From assembly GCA_003139095.1 (NCBI GenBank), contig PLHW01000056.1:60082-124081 (forward strand): DNA of 64,000 nucleotides, given 5' to 3'. This DNA comes from Acidobacteriaceae bacterium. GTDB taxonomy: Bacteria; Acidobacteriota; Terriglobia; Terriglobales; Acidobacteriaceae. Position numbers and translations under genes: made by a program. The notes under the pieces were generated by a model, which was not told the DNA's origin, searched no databases, and saw nothing but the letters and a program-made list of their open reading frames with translations. Within the stretch, counting starts at the first letter, position 1. Each line of letters begins with the position of its first letter. Positions 18,939 to 27,424 of the stretch are shown piece after piece.

Positions 18939-20804
18939 ATGTTCCCCGACCGCCTGCGCCCTCTCGTTCCCTACCTCAAACGGCACTGGCTCGGCTTGTT
19001 TCTCGGGGGCATCTGCGTTCTCCTCAATAACGGGGTCTGGGTCCTTTTCCCTCAGGTCATCCGCCGCGCCGTCAATGCCCTCAACTCCGGCGTCACCCGC
19101 GAAAAGCTGCTCACCTACTCGCTCCTCCTGGTCGCCATCGCCCTCTTCAAAGGCATCTTCCAGTTCCTCACCCGCTACGTCGTTATCGGCATCTCGCGCG
19201 ACATCGAATTCGATCTCCGCAACGACCTCTTCGCCCACCTCGAGCGCCTCTCCTACTCCTACTACCAGCGCAACCGCACCGGCGACATCATGGCCCGCGC
19301 CACCAACGACCTCAACGCCGTCCGCATGCTCCTCGGCCCGGCCATCATGTACTCGGCCAACACGCTCGTCTTCACCGCCGGCGCCCTCGGCTTCATGCTC
19401 GCCATCAGCCCCAAGCTCACGCTGATCGCCTTCACTCCCCTCCCCGTCGCCAGCATCCTCATCCAATATTTTGGCCGCCGCATTCACGAACGCTTCGAGC
19501 GCATCCAGGCCATGTTCTCCGACATCTCCGCCCGCGCCCAGGAAAATTTCTCCGGCGCCCGCGTCATCCGCGCCTACGTGCAGGAGCAGGCCGAGATCAC
19601 CGCCTTCGAAGCCGCCAACAAGGAATACATCCGCCGCAGCCTCGGCCTTGTCCGCTTAATGGGCATGCTCTGGCCCACCCTCGAACTCATGCTCGGCGCA
19701 GCCGTGGTAATCGTGCTCTGGGTCGGTGGCCGTCAGGTCCTGCTCCACAAAATGAACGTTGGCGAGTTCGTCGCCTTCAACACCTACATGGTCCAGCTCA
19801 CTTGGCCCGTAATCGCCCTCGGATGGGTCATCAACCTCTTCCAGCGGGGCACCGCCTCGCTGGCCCGCATCGACGAAATCATGCGCTCCCAGCCCGAAAT
19901 CGCCGACGCGCAAATCGGCTCCTCGCGAGATTGGGTACTCGGGCCATCAGAACGAATCGGGTCATCGAACGATCGGGTCATTGAGTCATTGAAGAACGCA
20001 TCAAGCAAGTCCTCAATGCCTCAATCCCTCAATGATTCAATGCCTCAATCGACGGCTCTTACCGGCGAAATCGAATTCCACAATCTAAACTTCAGCTATA
20101 ACGAAGTCCCGGTCCTCCACGACATCAACCTCACCATCCCCGCCGGCTCCAGCCTCGCCATCGTCGGTCCCACCGGTTCCGGCAAAACCACCCTCGTCAG
20201 CCTCATCCCGCGCATCTACGACGCCGCCCCCGGCTCCATCCTCATCGACGGCCGACCCATCCGCAGCTTCTCTCTCGCCGGCCTCCGCCACCACATCGGG
20301 TTCGTCCCGCAGGAGACGTTCCTCTTCTCCGACGTCATCCGCGAAAACATCGCCTTCGGCGTCCCCTCCGCCACGCTCGAACAAGTCAAGTCCGCCGCCG
20401 CCGCCGCCAACATCGCCGCCGACATCGAATCCTTCCCCGACGGCTACAACACCATGGTCGGCGAGCGCGGCATCACCCTCTCCGGCGGCCAAAAACAGCG
20501 CACCGCCATCGCCCGCGCCCTCCTCCGCAGCCCCCGCATTCTCATCCTCGACGACGCCCTCTCCAGCGTCGACACCCACACCGAAGACAAAATCCTCAAC
20601 CACCTTCGCGACCTCATGCGCGGCCGCACCACCATCTTCATCTCCCACCGCGTCTCCACCGTCCGCAACGCCGACCGCATCGCCGTCCTCCATCAGGGCC
20701 GCATCGTCGAACTCGGCACCCACGACCAGCTAATCGCCCGCAACGGCTACTACACCGACCTCTACAACAAGCAGTTACTAGAAGAAGAGCTAGCCGAAGT
20801 CTAA
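18939..20804 (+). CDS. ABC exporter, fused permease and ATPase (MsbA/LmrA type)
   Basis: A 621-residue half-transporter expected to dimerise in the inner membrane. The permease domain (about residues 1-320) has six helices and the typical YQRNRTGDIMARATNDLNAV and ARAQENFSGARVIRAY. The ATPase domain has Walker A VGPTGSGKTTLVSLIPR, Q-loop FVPQETFLF, signature TLSGGQKQRTAIARAL, Walker B ILILDDALSSVD and H-loop ISHRVSTV. Substrate could be lipid or drug. Residues of about 330-371, in the linker between the domains, are encoded by an inverted-arm repeat and are rich in Ser and Asn. Downstream lies another such repeat. Confidence 0.93.
   Translation: MFPDRLRPLVPYLKRHWLGLFLGGICVLLNNGVWVLFPQVIRRAVNALNSGVTREKLLTYSLLLVAIALFKGIFQFLTRYVVIGISRDIEFDLRNDLFAHLERLSYSYYQRNRTGDIMARATNDLNAVRMLLGPAIMYSANTLVFTAGALGFMLAISPKLTLIAFTPLPVASILIQYFGRRIHERFERIQAMFSDISARAQENFSGARVIRAYVQEQAEITAFEAANKEYIRRSLGLVRLMGMLWPTLELMLGAAVVIVLWVGGRQVLLHKMNVGEFVAFNTYMVQLTWPVIALGWVINLFQRGTASLARIDEIMRSQPEIADAQIGSSRDWVLGPSERIGSSNDRVIESLKNASSKSSMPQSLNDSMPQSTALTGEIEFHNLNFSYNEVPVLHDINLTIPAGSSLAIVGPTGSGKTTLVSLIPRIYDAAPGSILIDGRPIRSFSLAGLRHHIGFVPQETFLFSDVIRENIAFGVPSATLEQVKSAAAAANIAADIESFPDGYNTMVGERGITLSGGQKQRTAIARALLRSPRILILDDALSSVDTHTEDKILNHLRDLMRGRTTIFISHRVSTVRNADRIAVLHQGRIVELGTHDQLIARNGYYTDLYNKQLLEEELAEV
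19927..20051. repeat. Mixed ATCGGG/ATTGAG repeat element inside the ABC exporter gene
   Basis: The left arm has ATTGGGTACTCGGGCCATC, then GAATCGGGTCATCGAACGAT and TCATTGAGTCATTGAAG. The right arm has CCTCAATGCCTCAATCCCTC and AATGATTCAATGCC. The 125-nt element keeps the reading frame open and encodes about 42 residues of the linker before the ATPase domain. Confidence 0.85.
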
Positions 20805-20920
20805 GAATCGGCTGATCGGGCGATCTGGCCATCGGGCGATCTTGAAAAGCAGCATCACACGCGACTCGGTTTTGGGTTTCCAATGACCCGATGTCCCGAT
20901 TACTCAATGACCCGATTTCT
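20805..20920. repeat. ATCGGG-type inverted-arm element after the ABC exporter
   Basis: Left arm GAATCGGCTGATCGGGCGAT plus CATCGGGCGATCTT, core GAAAAGCAGCATCACACGCG, then CTCGGTTTTGGGTTTCC and right arm AATGACCCGATGTCCCGATT. It begins on the base after the exporter stop codon. Confidence 0.82.
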
Positions 20921-21045
20921 AGATCCCCCGCTCCTCCCCTGGCCCCTCCGAGTAACCTCCCCAAAACAAATTCCTTGCGTCCCCGCCCAAAAAGTCATCT
21001 AAAATAAACAGTCCCTAAAACCTTATGTCAGGCCAAGGAGTATTC

Positions 21046-24000
21046 ATGCCCCGCTTCCGCTCCCTAGCTTTGTCTTTCGTGGCGTTTCTGATCCTCGCCA
21101 CGTTCTCCCTCGCCGCCCCACCCGATCGCATCTCCATGGCGGTCAATACAGCCTCCACAGCTCCCCTCGGTCTCGGCGTCGCGCCCCACATTTGGAATGA
21201 GCCTGATCAGGGCCCGGTCGACCCGGCCATGCCCCTCACGAATCTCACCCTGCTCATCTCGCCCGCGCCCGCGCAGCAAAAGGCGATCGAAAAGCTCCTC
21301 GCCGAGCAGCAGGACCCGCACTCGCCCAACTACCACAAGTGGCTCACCCCCGAGCAGTACGGCGAGCGCTTCGGCCTCAGCCCTAACGACAAGAAAAAAA
21401 TTACCTCATGGCTTCAGTCGCAGGGCTTCACCAACATCAAACTTGCGCGCAGTTCCAACGTCATCACTTTCAGCGGCACCGCCCTTCAGGCCCGTAACAC
21501 CTTCGGCACGGAAATTCACCGCTTCGGCTCCGGGGAGATCATGCATTTTTCCAACGTCTCCGCCCCACGCATTCCCGCTGCTCTCTCCGGCATTGTCACC
21601 AGCATGCGCGGCCTCAACAACTCCCACCTCAAGCCCATGGTGAAGAAAATCAAGCGCGACTATGTCGCCGATAACTCCTTCACCGGCCAGTTCGTCGGAC
21701 CGCCCGACGTCGCCACCATTTATGACATTAACAACCTCTACACCGCCGGCGGAGGCAATCGCGGCGGCGGTCAAACCCTCGCCATCATCGGCCAGACTGA
21801 CATTTTCCAGGCCGACATCAGCGACTTTCGCACCGGCTTCGGCCTCTCTGCCATCACCGGCTGCACCAGTTCCACCAAGTCGCCCGGCGTAATCACCGCC
21901 TGCAGCACCGCAAATTTTAAATATGTGCTCTACCTGCCCACCGGCGGCACCGACCCCCTTACACCCTCGCCCGGCGATCTCTCCGAGTCCGATCTCGATA
22001 TCGAATGGTCCGGCGCCATCGCCCAGAATGCCCAGGTCATCTTCGTCAACGCCCCCGACCCCAACGGCAACGGCGTCGTCGACTCCATGCAGTACGCCAT
22101 CACCAACAACGTCGCTCCCGTCGTCAGTATGAGCTACGGCCTCTGCGAGCTTTACTCCGCGGAAAATACCGCCGGCGGCTTCGCCAACTTCACCGAGGCG
22201 GAATTCCAGCAGGCCAATCTTCAGGGCCAGACCATCGTGAACTCCACCGGCGATCAGGGCGCCGTCTCCTGCGATCCGATAGTCCAAACCGAGACACTCG
22301 CCGAGGGTGGTTACGCCGTCAGCTATCCCGCTAGCAGCCCCGAAGTCACCGCCGTCGGCGGCACGCTCATCCCGCAAACCTTGCCCAACGAATACGGCTC
22401 CACCTACTGGAACACCACCGGCACCACCGGCGGCTCTGCGCAAACATACACGCCTGAGCAGGCCTGGAACGACAACGAACAATTTGGCGCCGTCTGTGCC
22501 GACCCAACCGACTTCCCTGTCTATGCCCAATATTTTTGCACCCCGCTTGGCGTTACCAACTGGAGCACTGCACAGGATGCCCTCGGCTTCATCGCCGGCG
22601 GCGGCGGCGTCAGCAACTGCGCCACCATCGATGCCAACAATGTCTGCCTGACCCCTTATCCACAGCCGTCCTATCAGTCGGGCCTGAATGCCACTGCCAT
22701 CAATCCGAACGGCTACGGCGTAGTCAATTCCACCGCGCCACGCTACGTGCCAGATGTGGCCCTTCTCGCCTCTCCCTACTTCCCGGGCCTCATCTACTGC
22801 ACGCCCTTGTCGGAGTTGTCCGGCACCGCTCCCTACGACACCGAGTCGACCAGCAGTTGCGCTCCTGGCGGTGCAAGCGGCATCGCGGCCGGGGTTGCTG
22901 GGATCGTCCAAAGTGGTAATTATGTCGTCGACCCCTCCGTCGCCGGAGGCACCTCCTTCGCCACGCCCATTTTTGCCGGCATAGTCACCCTCCTCAACCA
23001 GTACCTCAACCCTTCTGCTCCCGGCTTGGGCAACATCAATCCCACCCTTTATTCCTTTGCCGCTAACCCTAATCCGAGCTTCACCCCCACATTCAACACC
23101 ATCACCACCCCAAATACGGGCTCTTATTCTGCCGGCGCGTACTGCGTCGGTGGCACGCCAAGCAATCAGCCTGCGGCCATGCAGTGTCCCACCACCGGAC
23201 CCACAGCCGGCTTCCTCGGCTTCAATACCTACGACTTCGACTCCACCACCAACTACAATCTAGTCACCGGCCTCGGCTCGGTCGACGTCTACAACCTCGC
23301 CCAGTCATGGGCCGCCAGTGCCTCCAACGGCTTGACCTTCGCACTCAGCGGCAGTTCGCAACAAACCGCCCTCGCGGGACAATCCGTCACCTACACCTTC
23401 ACCGTCACGCCGCCTGCCGGCGGCGTCTTCCTCGCAGGCGTGAGCTTCAACTGCAGCAAATTCACCCCGCAAGATCCATATAAGACTCTCACCGCCAGCG
23501 CCTGCTCCTTCGTTGACACGACAACCAACACCGCCACCATACCCGCCGGAACCCAGGGCGTGCAGAGCATCACCATGACGCTTAAAACTGCGGGCCCCAA
23601 CCCGAACGGCAGCGTGGCAAAGGACAATCGTCGCCGCGCCGAAAATCGCCTCCCGCTCCTGCCCTTGACCCTACCCATCGCCGGTGTCGTCCTCGCAGGC
23701 TTCGCCGGACGCAAGCTCTCGAAGTATTCGCTGGTAGGCAGCCTCTGTCTCGCCCTCGCCATGCTCGGCTTGCTCGTAGCCTGCGGCGGAGGCGGCAGCG
23801 GCGGCGGTGGCGGCTCCAACCCGATCAGTGTCAGCGTCAGCCTCGGCACTCCCACCGGCATCTATCCCAACAACTCCGGTTGGCCGATGCAGACCGCGAC
23901 CTTCACCGCAACCGTCAACAATGACACGTCCGGCAAGGGCGTAACCTGGGCCGCGCAACTCGGGTCCATTACATCCACCGACGCCACCCACGCCACCTAC

Positions 24001-24195
24001 ACGTCCCCCACGTTGACCAACACTCTGCCTAACTTTGACACCATCACTGCAACCTCCGTGGAAGACAACACCAAGTCGGGCACGAGCACCGAGACACTCT
24101 TGCCGGCTACCGTCCCCGGCACCTACACCGTAACTGTCACCGAAAGCTCAGCCCAAGCCTCTCAGTCGCAACAGGTAACCGTGCAGGTAAATTAG
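21046..24195 (+). CDS. S53 (kumamolisin/sedolisin) protease with pro-domain and Ig-like tail
   Basis: A 1049-residue exported acid serine-carboxyl protease. After the signal peptide (LALSFVAFLILATFSLA) comes the activation pro-domain, which includes PNYHKWLTPEQYGERFGL. The S53 core shows Glu314 and Asp318 in ESDLDIEWSGA, the oxyanion Asp403 in NSTGDQGA, and the nucleophile Ser637 in AGGTSFATPIFAG. A calcium-site-like VTGLGSVDVYNLA follows. An Ig-like stretch comes next, then a hydrophobic segment near residues 870-912 ending in a lipobox-like LLVACGGG, and finally a further Ig-like domain. AAGGAG 5 nt before the ATG at 21046 favours it over the ATG at 21025. A strong terminator follows. Confidence 0.9.
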   Translation: MPRFRSLALSFVAFLILATFSLAAPPDRISMAVNTASTAPLGLGVAPHIWNEPDQGPVDPAMPLTNLTLLISPAPAQQKAIEKLLAEQQDPHSPNYHKWLTPEQYGERFGLSPNDKKKITSWLQSQGFTNIKLARSSNVITFSGTALQARNTFGTEIHRFGSGEIMHFSNVSAPRIPAALSGIVTSMRGLNNSHLKPMVKKIKRDYVADNSFTGQFVGPPDVATIYDINNLYTAGGGNRGGGQTLAIIGQTDIFQADISDFRTGFGLSAITGCTSSTKSPGVITACSTANFKYVLYLPTGGTDPLTPSPGDLSESDLDIEWSGAIAQNAQVIFVNAPDPNGNGVVDSMQYAITNNVAPVVSMSYGLCELYSAENTAGGFANFTEAEFQQANLQGQTIVNSTGDQGAVSCDPIVQTETLAEGGYAVSYPASSPEVTAVGGTLIPQTLPNEYGSTYWNTTGTTGGSAQTYTPEQAWNDNEQFGAVCADPTDFPVYAQYFCTPLGVTNWSTAQDALGFIAGGGGVSNCATIDANNVCLTPYPQPSYQSGLNATAINPNGYGVVNSTAPRYVPDVALLASPYFPGLIYCTPLSELSGTAPYDTESTSSCAPGGASGIAAGVAGIVQSGNYVVDPSVAGGTSFATPIFAGIVTLLNQYLNPSAPGLGNINPTLYSFAANPNPSFTPTFNTITTPNTGSYSAGAYCVGGTPSNQPAAMQCPTTGPTAGFLGFNTYDFDSTTNYNLVTGLGSVDVYNLAQSWAASASNGLTFALSGSSQQTALAGQSVTYTFTVTPPAGGVFLAGVSFNCSKFTPQDPYKTLTASACSFVDTTTNTATIPAGTQGVQSITMTLKTAGPNPNGSVAKDNRRRAENRLPLLPLTLPIAGVVLAGFAGRKLSKYSLVGSLCLALAMLGLLVACGGGGSGGGGGSNPISVSVSLGTPTGIYPNNSGWPMQTATFTATVNNDTSGKGVTWAAQLGSITSTDATHATYTSPTLTNTLPNFDTITATSVEDNTKSGTSTETLLPATVPGTYTVTVTESSAQASQSQQVTVQVN

Positions 24196-24224
24196 CAAGT
24201 GCGTTAGGAAGTCGCACCAGGAAA

Positions 24225-24260
24225 AAGGCGCGGATCATATCCGCGCCTTCCTTCTTTTTC
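24225..24260 (+). terminator. Rho-independent terminator after the S53 protease
   Basis: AAGGCGCGGAT (24225-24235) and ATCCGCGCCTT (24239-24249) form a perfect 11-bp stem with a CAT loop, followed by CCTTCTTTTTC. Confidence 0.9.
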
Positions 24261-24295
24261 CCCGGTATCTCATTGAAGAATAAATATCTTACGCG

Positions 24296-24423
24296 TAACT
24301 CCTTATTTTTCAAAGATCAAACGCCCAATTCTCCCTAAAACATTGATTCTAAAGCATGTTTCTAACCCCTTATTCCTCAAAGATCTAGCGGGAATTTCCC
24401 CGTAACCAACTGATTCTAAAAGA
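24296..24423. repeat. Direct repeat, two 61-nt copies
   Basis: Copy 1 (24296-24356) and copy 2 (24363-24423) both begin TAACYCCTTATT, share TCAAAGATC, and end CTGATTCTAAA / TTGATTCTAAA, with a 6-nt spacer. They are AT-richer than their surroundings and lie between convergent gene ends. No inverted arms and no open frame were seen. Origin unknown. Confidence 0.7.
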
Positions 24424-24482
24424 TCGACTAAAGGGGCACTTGTTACCAACTGGTAAACAGTCCTGCACTCCCGCGGGCCGCC

Positions 24483-25373
24483 TCACTCCGCCTTGCCTCC
24501 CGCCTCCGCTTCCCCCGTCTTCCCGCCCCCAACCAGAGTAGCTCCCAAAACCGCTCCTCCCTCCGGTTTCTGCACGAACGCAATCAGCCGCAGGTTCGTC
24601 AACTCCGCCGCATTCGGCAGCTTCACTACCACATCACGGCTCAACCCTCCACGCTCCGCGCCCGTGCCTTTCCCCTCCTCCACAATCCCAACCTTGTTGA
24701 TCGCGACCGCCACCGCAACATGCTTCAGGTCTCTTCCCTTGTTCTCGCCGCGCATCACATGCGACTCGGCATGATCCAGCGCAACCGCCACCAGCACATC
24801 CGCCTTGCCGACGCCCAGCGCCGCCGGCAAGGCTCCGGCTTCTACGTGTACGCGAAGCTTCTTCGGTTCCTCCAGCGAGTACGACGTAATCCGCACCGGA
24901 ACCTTCGGATTGCCACGCGCCTCCTCCAGCGCATGCACCGCCGCATGCGCGTCGCTGCCATTAAACTGCGTCGCCCCGTCCACCACCATCTCCGGCGTGA
25001 ACGCGTCGTTCAGCTTGAAGCGCCGCACATATTCCTCCTGCCGTTCCGTCAGCGCGCTCGACGAGTACGGATCGCTCCATCCATCGTGGTTCCAGTAATC
25101 CACATGCTCGCTCAGAACAATCGCCTGCGCGCCCGCAACCGGCTGCATGCGGTCAAGGTTCGCCAGCATCGTGTCCGCCGGAGGACAGCTCGAACATCCT
25201 TCCGAAGTAAACAGCTCTACCAGAATCGGCACGCTCGCCGACGGTTGAGAGTTGTCAGAAGCTGCCGTCGACGCGCCCGCTGAAGCCTTCTGCGCAACCG
25301 CCCAAGTCCCCAATCCGAGCATCAACAACAACGCAACAGCCAGCCCTGTCTTGTTCAGCCCACGAATTCGCAT
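24483..25373 (-). CDS. DUF1223 secreted thioredoxin-like protein
   Basis: A 296-residue exported protein: signal peptide GLAVALLLMLGLGTWAVAQ, then the DUF1223 core beginning VPILVELFTSEGCSSCPPAD. The CSSC pair sits where thioredoxin-fold proteins carry the active CxxC. Later motifs are VLSEHVDYWNHDGWSDPYSS and PEMVVDGATQFNGSDAHA, all characteristic of the family. A redox role in the periplasm is inferred; no substrate is established as far as I know. It is convergent with the S53 gene across the 61-nt direct repeats. Confidence 0.87.
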   Translation of the reverse strand: MRIRGLNKTGLAVALLLMLGLGTWAVAQKASAGASTAASDNSQPSASVPILVELFTSEGCSSCPPADTMLANLDRMQPVAGAQAIVLSEHVDYWNHDGWSDPYSSSALTERQEEYVRRFKLNDAFTPEMVVDGATQFNGSDAHAAVHALEEARGNPKVPVRITSYSLEEPKKLRVHVEAGALPAALGVGKADVLVAVALDHAESHVMRGENKGRDLKHVAVAVAINKVGIVEEGKGTGAERGGLSRDVVVKLPNAAELTNLRLIAFVQKPEGGAVLGATLVGGGKTGEAEAGGKAE

Positions 25374-25498
25374 AGCGATTCACCCCGCAACACTTCCGTT
25401 GGATGCGCTGCTCCGACAAAAGCTACACGCAATGATTGACGGGGATTGAGGAACTTGTCATTCCGAGCGCAGCAAGAAACCTCGCGAGCCGCGCCAGC

Positions 25499-26029
25499 CT
25501 ACCGTTCGATGAACTTCCCAAACATCCGGTGCGGATCGACAGCAATGAACAGCCCGCGCCCCCGCGCCAACACTTCGTTCTTCTCGTTCAGGATCTCAGC
25601 CACGTTGACGTGCTTTCGTCCCGTCACGTTCTCCTCGCGAGACTCAACCCGCAACGGTTTATTCAGCGGCACCGGCTTCAGGTAATTCACCGTGATCTCC
25701 GACGTCAGCGCGATCACGTGCCGCAGCTTGTTCACCTTGCCCATCGCCTCGTCCAGAATGGTTGCGATAATCCCGCCATGGCAATGCCCCGGAGGCCCCG
25801 TATACCGCTTGCCCAGCCGAAACCGGCACACAAAGCAGTCGCGCTCCTCGTCGTACGCAAAGCGCAGCAGCATTCCATCCGGATTGTTCTTCCCGCAGGC
25901 AAAGCAGTAGTTCTTCTGCAGCCGCGTGTAGGTCGTACTATGCCCTGCTCCTGTCTTCTTGCGAGCCGCCGGTTTGCGAGCCGCCGGTTTGCGAACTACG
26001 GGATTGCCAATCGTGGGTTTGCCAGCCAT
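25499..26029 (-). CDS. PaaI-type hotdog thioesterase
   Basis: A 176-residue protein with the hotdog-fold signature PPGHCHGGIIATILDEAMG near residue 80 and the later strand SEITVNYLKPVPLNKPLRVE, as in acyl-CoA thioesterases of the 4HBT/PaaI group. A leading CFACGKNNPDGM motif with two Cys is also typical of a subgroup. The first 25 residues are a basic low-complexity tail with a repeated RKPAA unit, encoded by direct repeats of about 15 nt (25965-26000), probably disordered. The substrate is unknown. The gene stands alone. Confidence 0.82.
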   Translation of the reverse strand: MAGKPTIGNPVVRKPAARKPAARKKTGAGHSTTYTRLQKNYCFACGKNNPDGMLLRFAYDEERDCFVCRFRLGKRYTGPPGHCHGGIIATILDEAMGKVNKLRHVIALTSEITVNYLKPVPLNKPLRVESREENVTGRKHVNVAEILNEKNEVLARGRGLFIAVDPHRMFGKFIER

Positions 26030-26130
26030 GCAGGAATTCTACCGTGAGCGCGGGCAAAAGTTCGGCTCAACAAAGTTTGCGCCAACTCGGTTATGATGTC
26101 GTTCCCAGCCTGTAACCCAGGAGGCATCCG

Positions 26131-26757
26131 ATGCCCGCCGCAAAGAAATCCAAGACCCTATACAGTGTTCACCCCGGAGTTGCCATGGTCCAGAAGTGGA
26201 TCAAAGAACTGCCGGAGAAAACGGGCCGCTCGCTCGACGAATGGATCGAACTCACCCGCAAGTCCGGCCCTCCGACCGAGAAGGAGCGCCGCGACTGGCT
26301 GAAGAAGGAACACAAGTTCGGTACCAACTCGGCCATCTGCATCGCCGAACGAGCCGAGGGCAAAGGCACCGAAGATGACACGCCCGAAGGCTATCTCGAA
26401 GCCGCCGAGCAATGGGTGGAAGCCATGTTTTCCGGCCCCAAAGCCGCTCTCCGCCCGCTCTACGACGATCTGCTGAAGATCGCCCTCACCCTCGGCCCCG
26501 ACGCCAAAGCCTCACCCGGTAAAACCGCCGTCTCCCTCTATCGCAATCACGTCTTCGCCAACCTCAAGCCCTCCACCAACACGCGCATCGACGTTGGCCT
26601 CTCGCTGGGCAATATGAAGACCCCAAAGCGCCTGATCGACACCGGCGGCTACCAGAAGAAGGACCGCATAACCCGCCGCATCGAAGTCAAGTCCAAGTCC
26701 GACATCGACGATGAGTTGAAGAGGTGGCTGAAGAAGGCATACGAGATGGATGCATAG
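26131..26757 (+). CDS. DUF4287/DUF5655-domain protein
   Basis: A 208-residue cytoplasmic protein. The N-terminal 70 residues (VAMVQKWIKELPEKTGRSLD, then WLKKEHKFGTNSA) match the DUF4287 type. The C-terminal half (VEAMFSGPKAALRPLYDDLL, then TAVSLYRNHVFANLKPST) matches DUF5655. Neither has an established function as far as I know. CCAGGAGGCATCCG precedes the ATG, a good ribosome-binding site. The Phd-VapC pair lies just downstream with its own promoter. Confidence 0.78.
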   Translation: MPAAKKSKTLYSVHPGVAMVQKWIKELPEKTGRSLDEWIELTRKSGPPTEKERRDWLKKEHKFGTNSAICIAERAEGKGTEDDTPEGYLEAAEQWVEAMFSGPKAALRPLYDDLLKIALTLGPDAKASPGKTAVSLYRNHVFANLKPSTNTRIDVGLSLGNMKTPKRLIDTGGYQKKDRITRRIEVKSKSDIDDELKRWLKKAYEMDA

Positions 26758-26774
26758 ATGAGTCTTCTGCGAAG

Positions 26775-26807
26775 TGGTCATGACGAGATGACCATGCATG
26801 TTATAAT
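26775..26807 (+). promoter_or_regulatory. Operator palindrome and -10 box of the Phd-VapC operon
   Basis: TGGTCAT (26775-26781) and ATGACCA (26788-26794) form a perfect 7-6-7 inverted repeat, followed by TATAAT at 26802-26807. The palindrome covers the -35 region, the usual place for antitoxin autorepression. The start ATG begins 6 nt after the -10 box. Confidence 0.75.
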
Positions 26808-26813
26808 GTGTCT

Positions 26814-27035
26814 ATGAAGACGATCGCGGCGGGGAAGTTCAAGGCGCGTTGCCTGACTCTGATGGACGACGTACAGGCGACGCGGCAGCCAATCCTGATC
26901 ACGAAGAGGGGAAAGCCGGTAGCCAAGCTGGTGCCGGTTGCAAACGAGAAGGACCACTGGATCGGTAGGCTCGACGGGGTGTTCAAGGTCGTAGGTGATA
27001 TCGAGTCTCCCATCGACGGATGGGAGTCCTCATGA
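26814..27035 (+). CDS. Phd/YefM-family antitoxin
   Basis: A 73-residue protein with the Phd N-terminal DNA-binding pattern: MKTIAAGKFKARCLTLMDDV, then QPILITKRGKPVAKLVPV. The C-terminal tail contacts the toxin. The ATG at 26814 is the only credible start: the in-frame GTG at 26808 directly abuts the -10 box and could not be transcribed. The transcript would be leaderless. Its stop overlaps the toxin start by 4 nt (ATGA). Confidence 0.85.
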   Translation: MKTIAAGKFKARCLTLMDDVQATRQPILITKRGKPVAKLVPVANEKDHWIGRLDGVFKVVGDIESPIDGWESS

Positions 27036-27421
27036 TTCTGCTTGACTCCCACGTGCTCATCTGGGCAGTTTCCGACTCAAAGCGTCTTTCGAGCACGGCT
27101 GCCTCAGCAATCCGCCGCGCGCGGCGCGGCGGTGGTGTCGCAGTGTCGGCAATATCTGCTTATGAAGTCGCCTGGCAGATCGCGAGTGGTCGAGTCCACG
27201 GATATGGCACGGTCGAAGCCTCGCTGCTTCGATTTCTAGAGGGAGTAACGGTGCTGCCCATCACGCCCGAGATCGCGGCCTTGGCGACGCAGTTTCCCGA
27301 CGATTATCCTCACGATCCGGCAGACCGCCTGATCGGCGCCACCGCGCGGGCGGAGGCAATAACGCTCGTCACAAAAGACGAGCGCATACGCCGAAGTCCA
27401 CTGCTTCGGACCGTGTGGTAA
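27032..27421 (+). CDS. vapC: PIN-domain VapC-type toxin
   Basis: A 129-residue ribonuclease of the PIN family. Acidic residues expected to bind Mg2+ are visible in MILLDSHVLIWAV (Asp5), in VSAISAYEVAWQIASGR (Glu), and in HDPADRLIGATA and VTKDERI near the end. GGGAG lies 5 nt before the ATG. The start overlaps the Phd-like antitoxin stop, so the two are co-translated. VapC toxins usually cut tRNA or rRNA sites; the target is not known here. Confidence 0.87.
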   Translation: MILLDSHVLIWAVSDSKRLSSTAASAIRRARRGGGVAVSAISAYEVAWQIASGRVHGYGTVEASLLRFLEGVTVLPITPEIAALATQFPDDYPHDPADRLIGATARAEAITLVTKDERIRRSPLLRTVW

Positions 27422-27424
27422 TCC

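Noticed and set aside
21406..22911. 501-residue antisense frame within the S53 gene
   Set aside because: Low-complexity Gly/Ala composition and complete overlap with catalytic motifs of the protease on the other strand.
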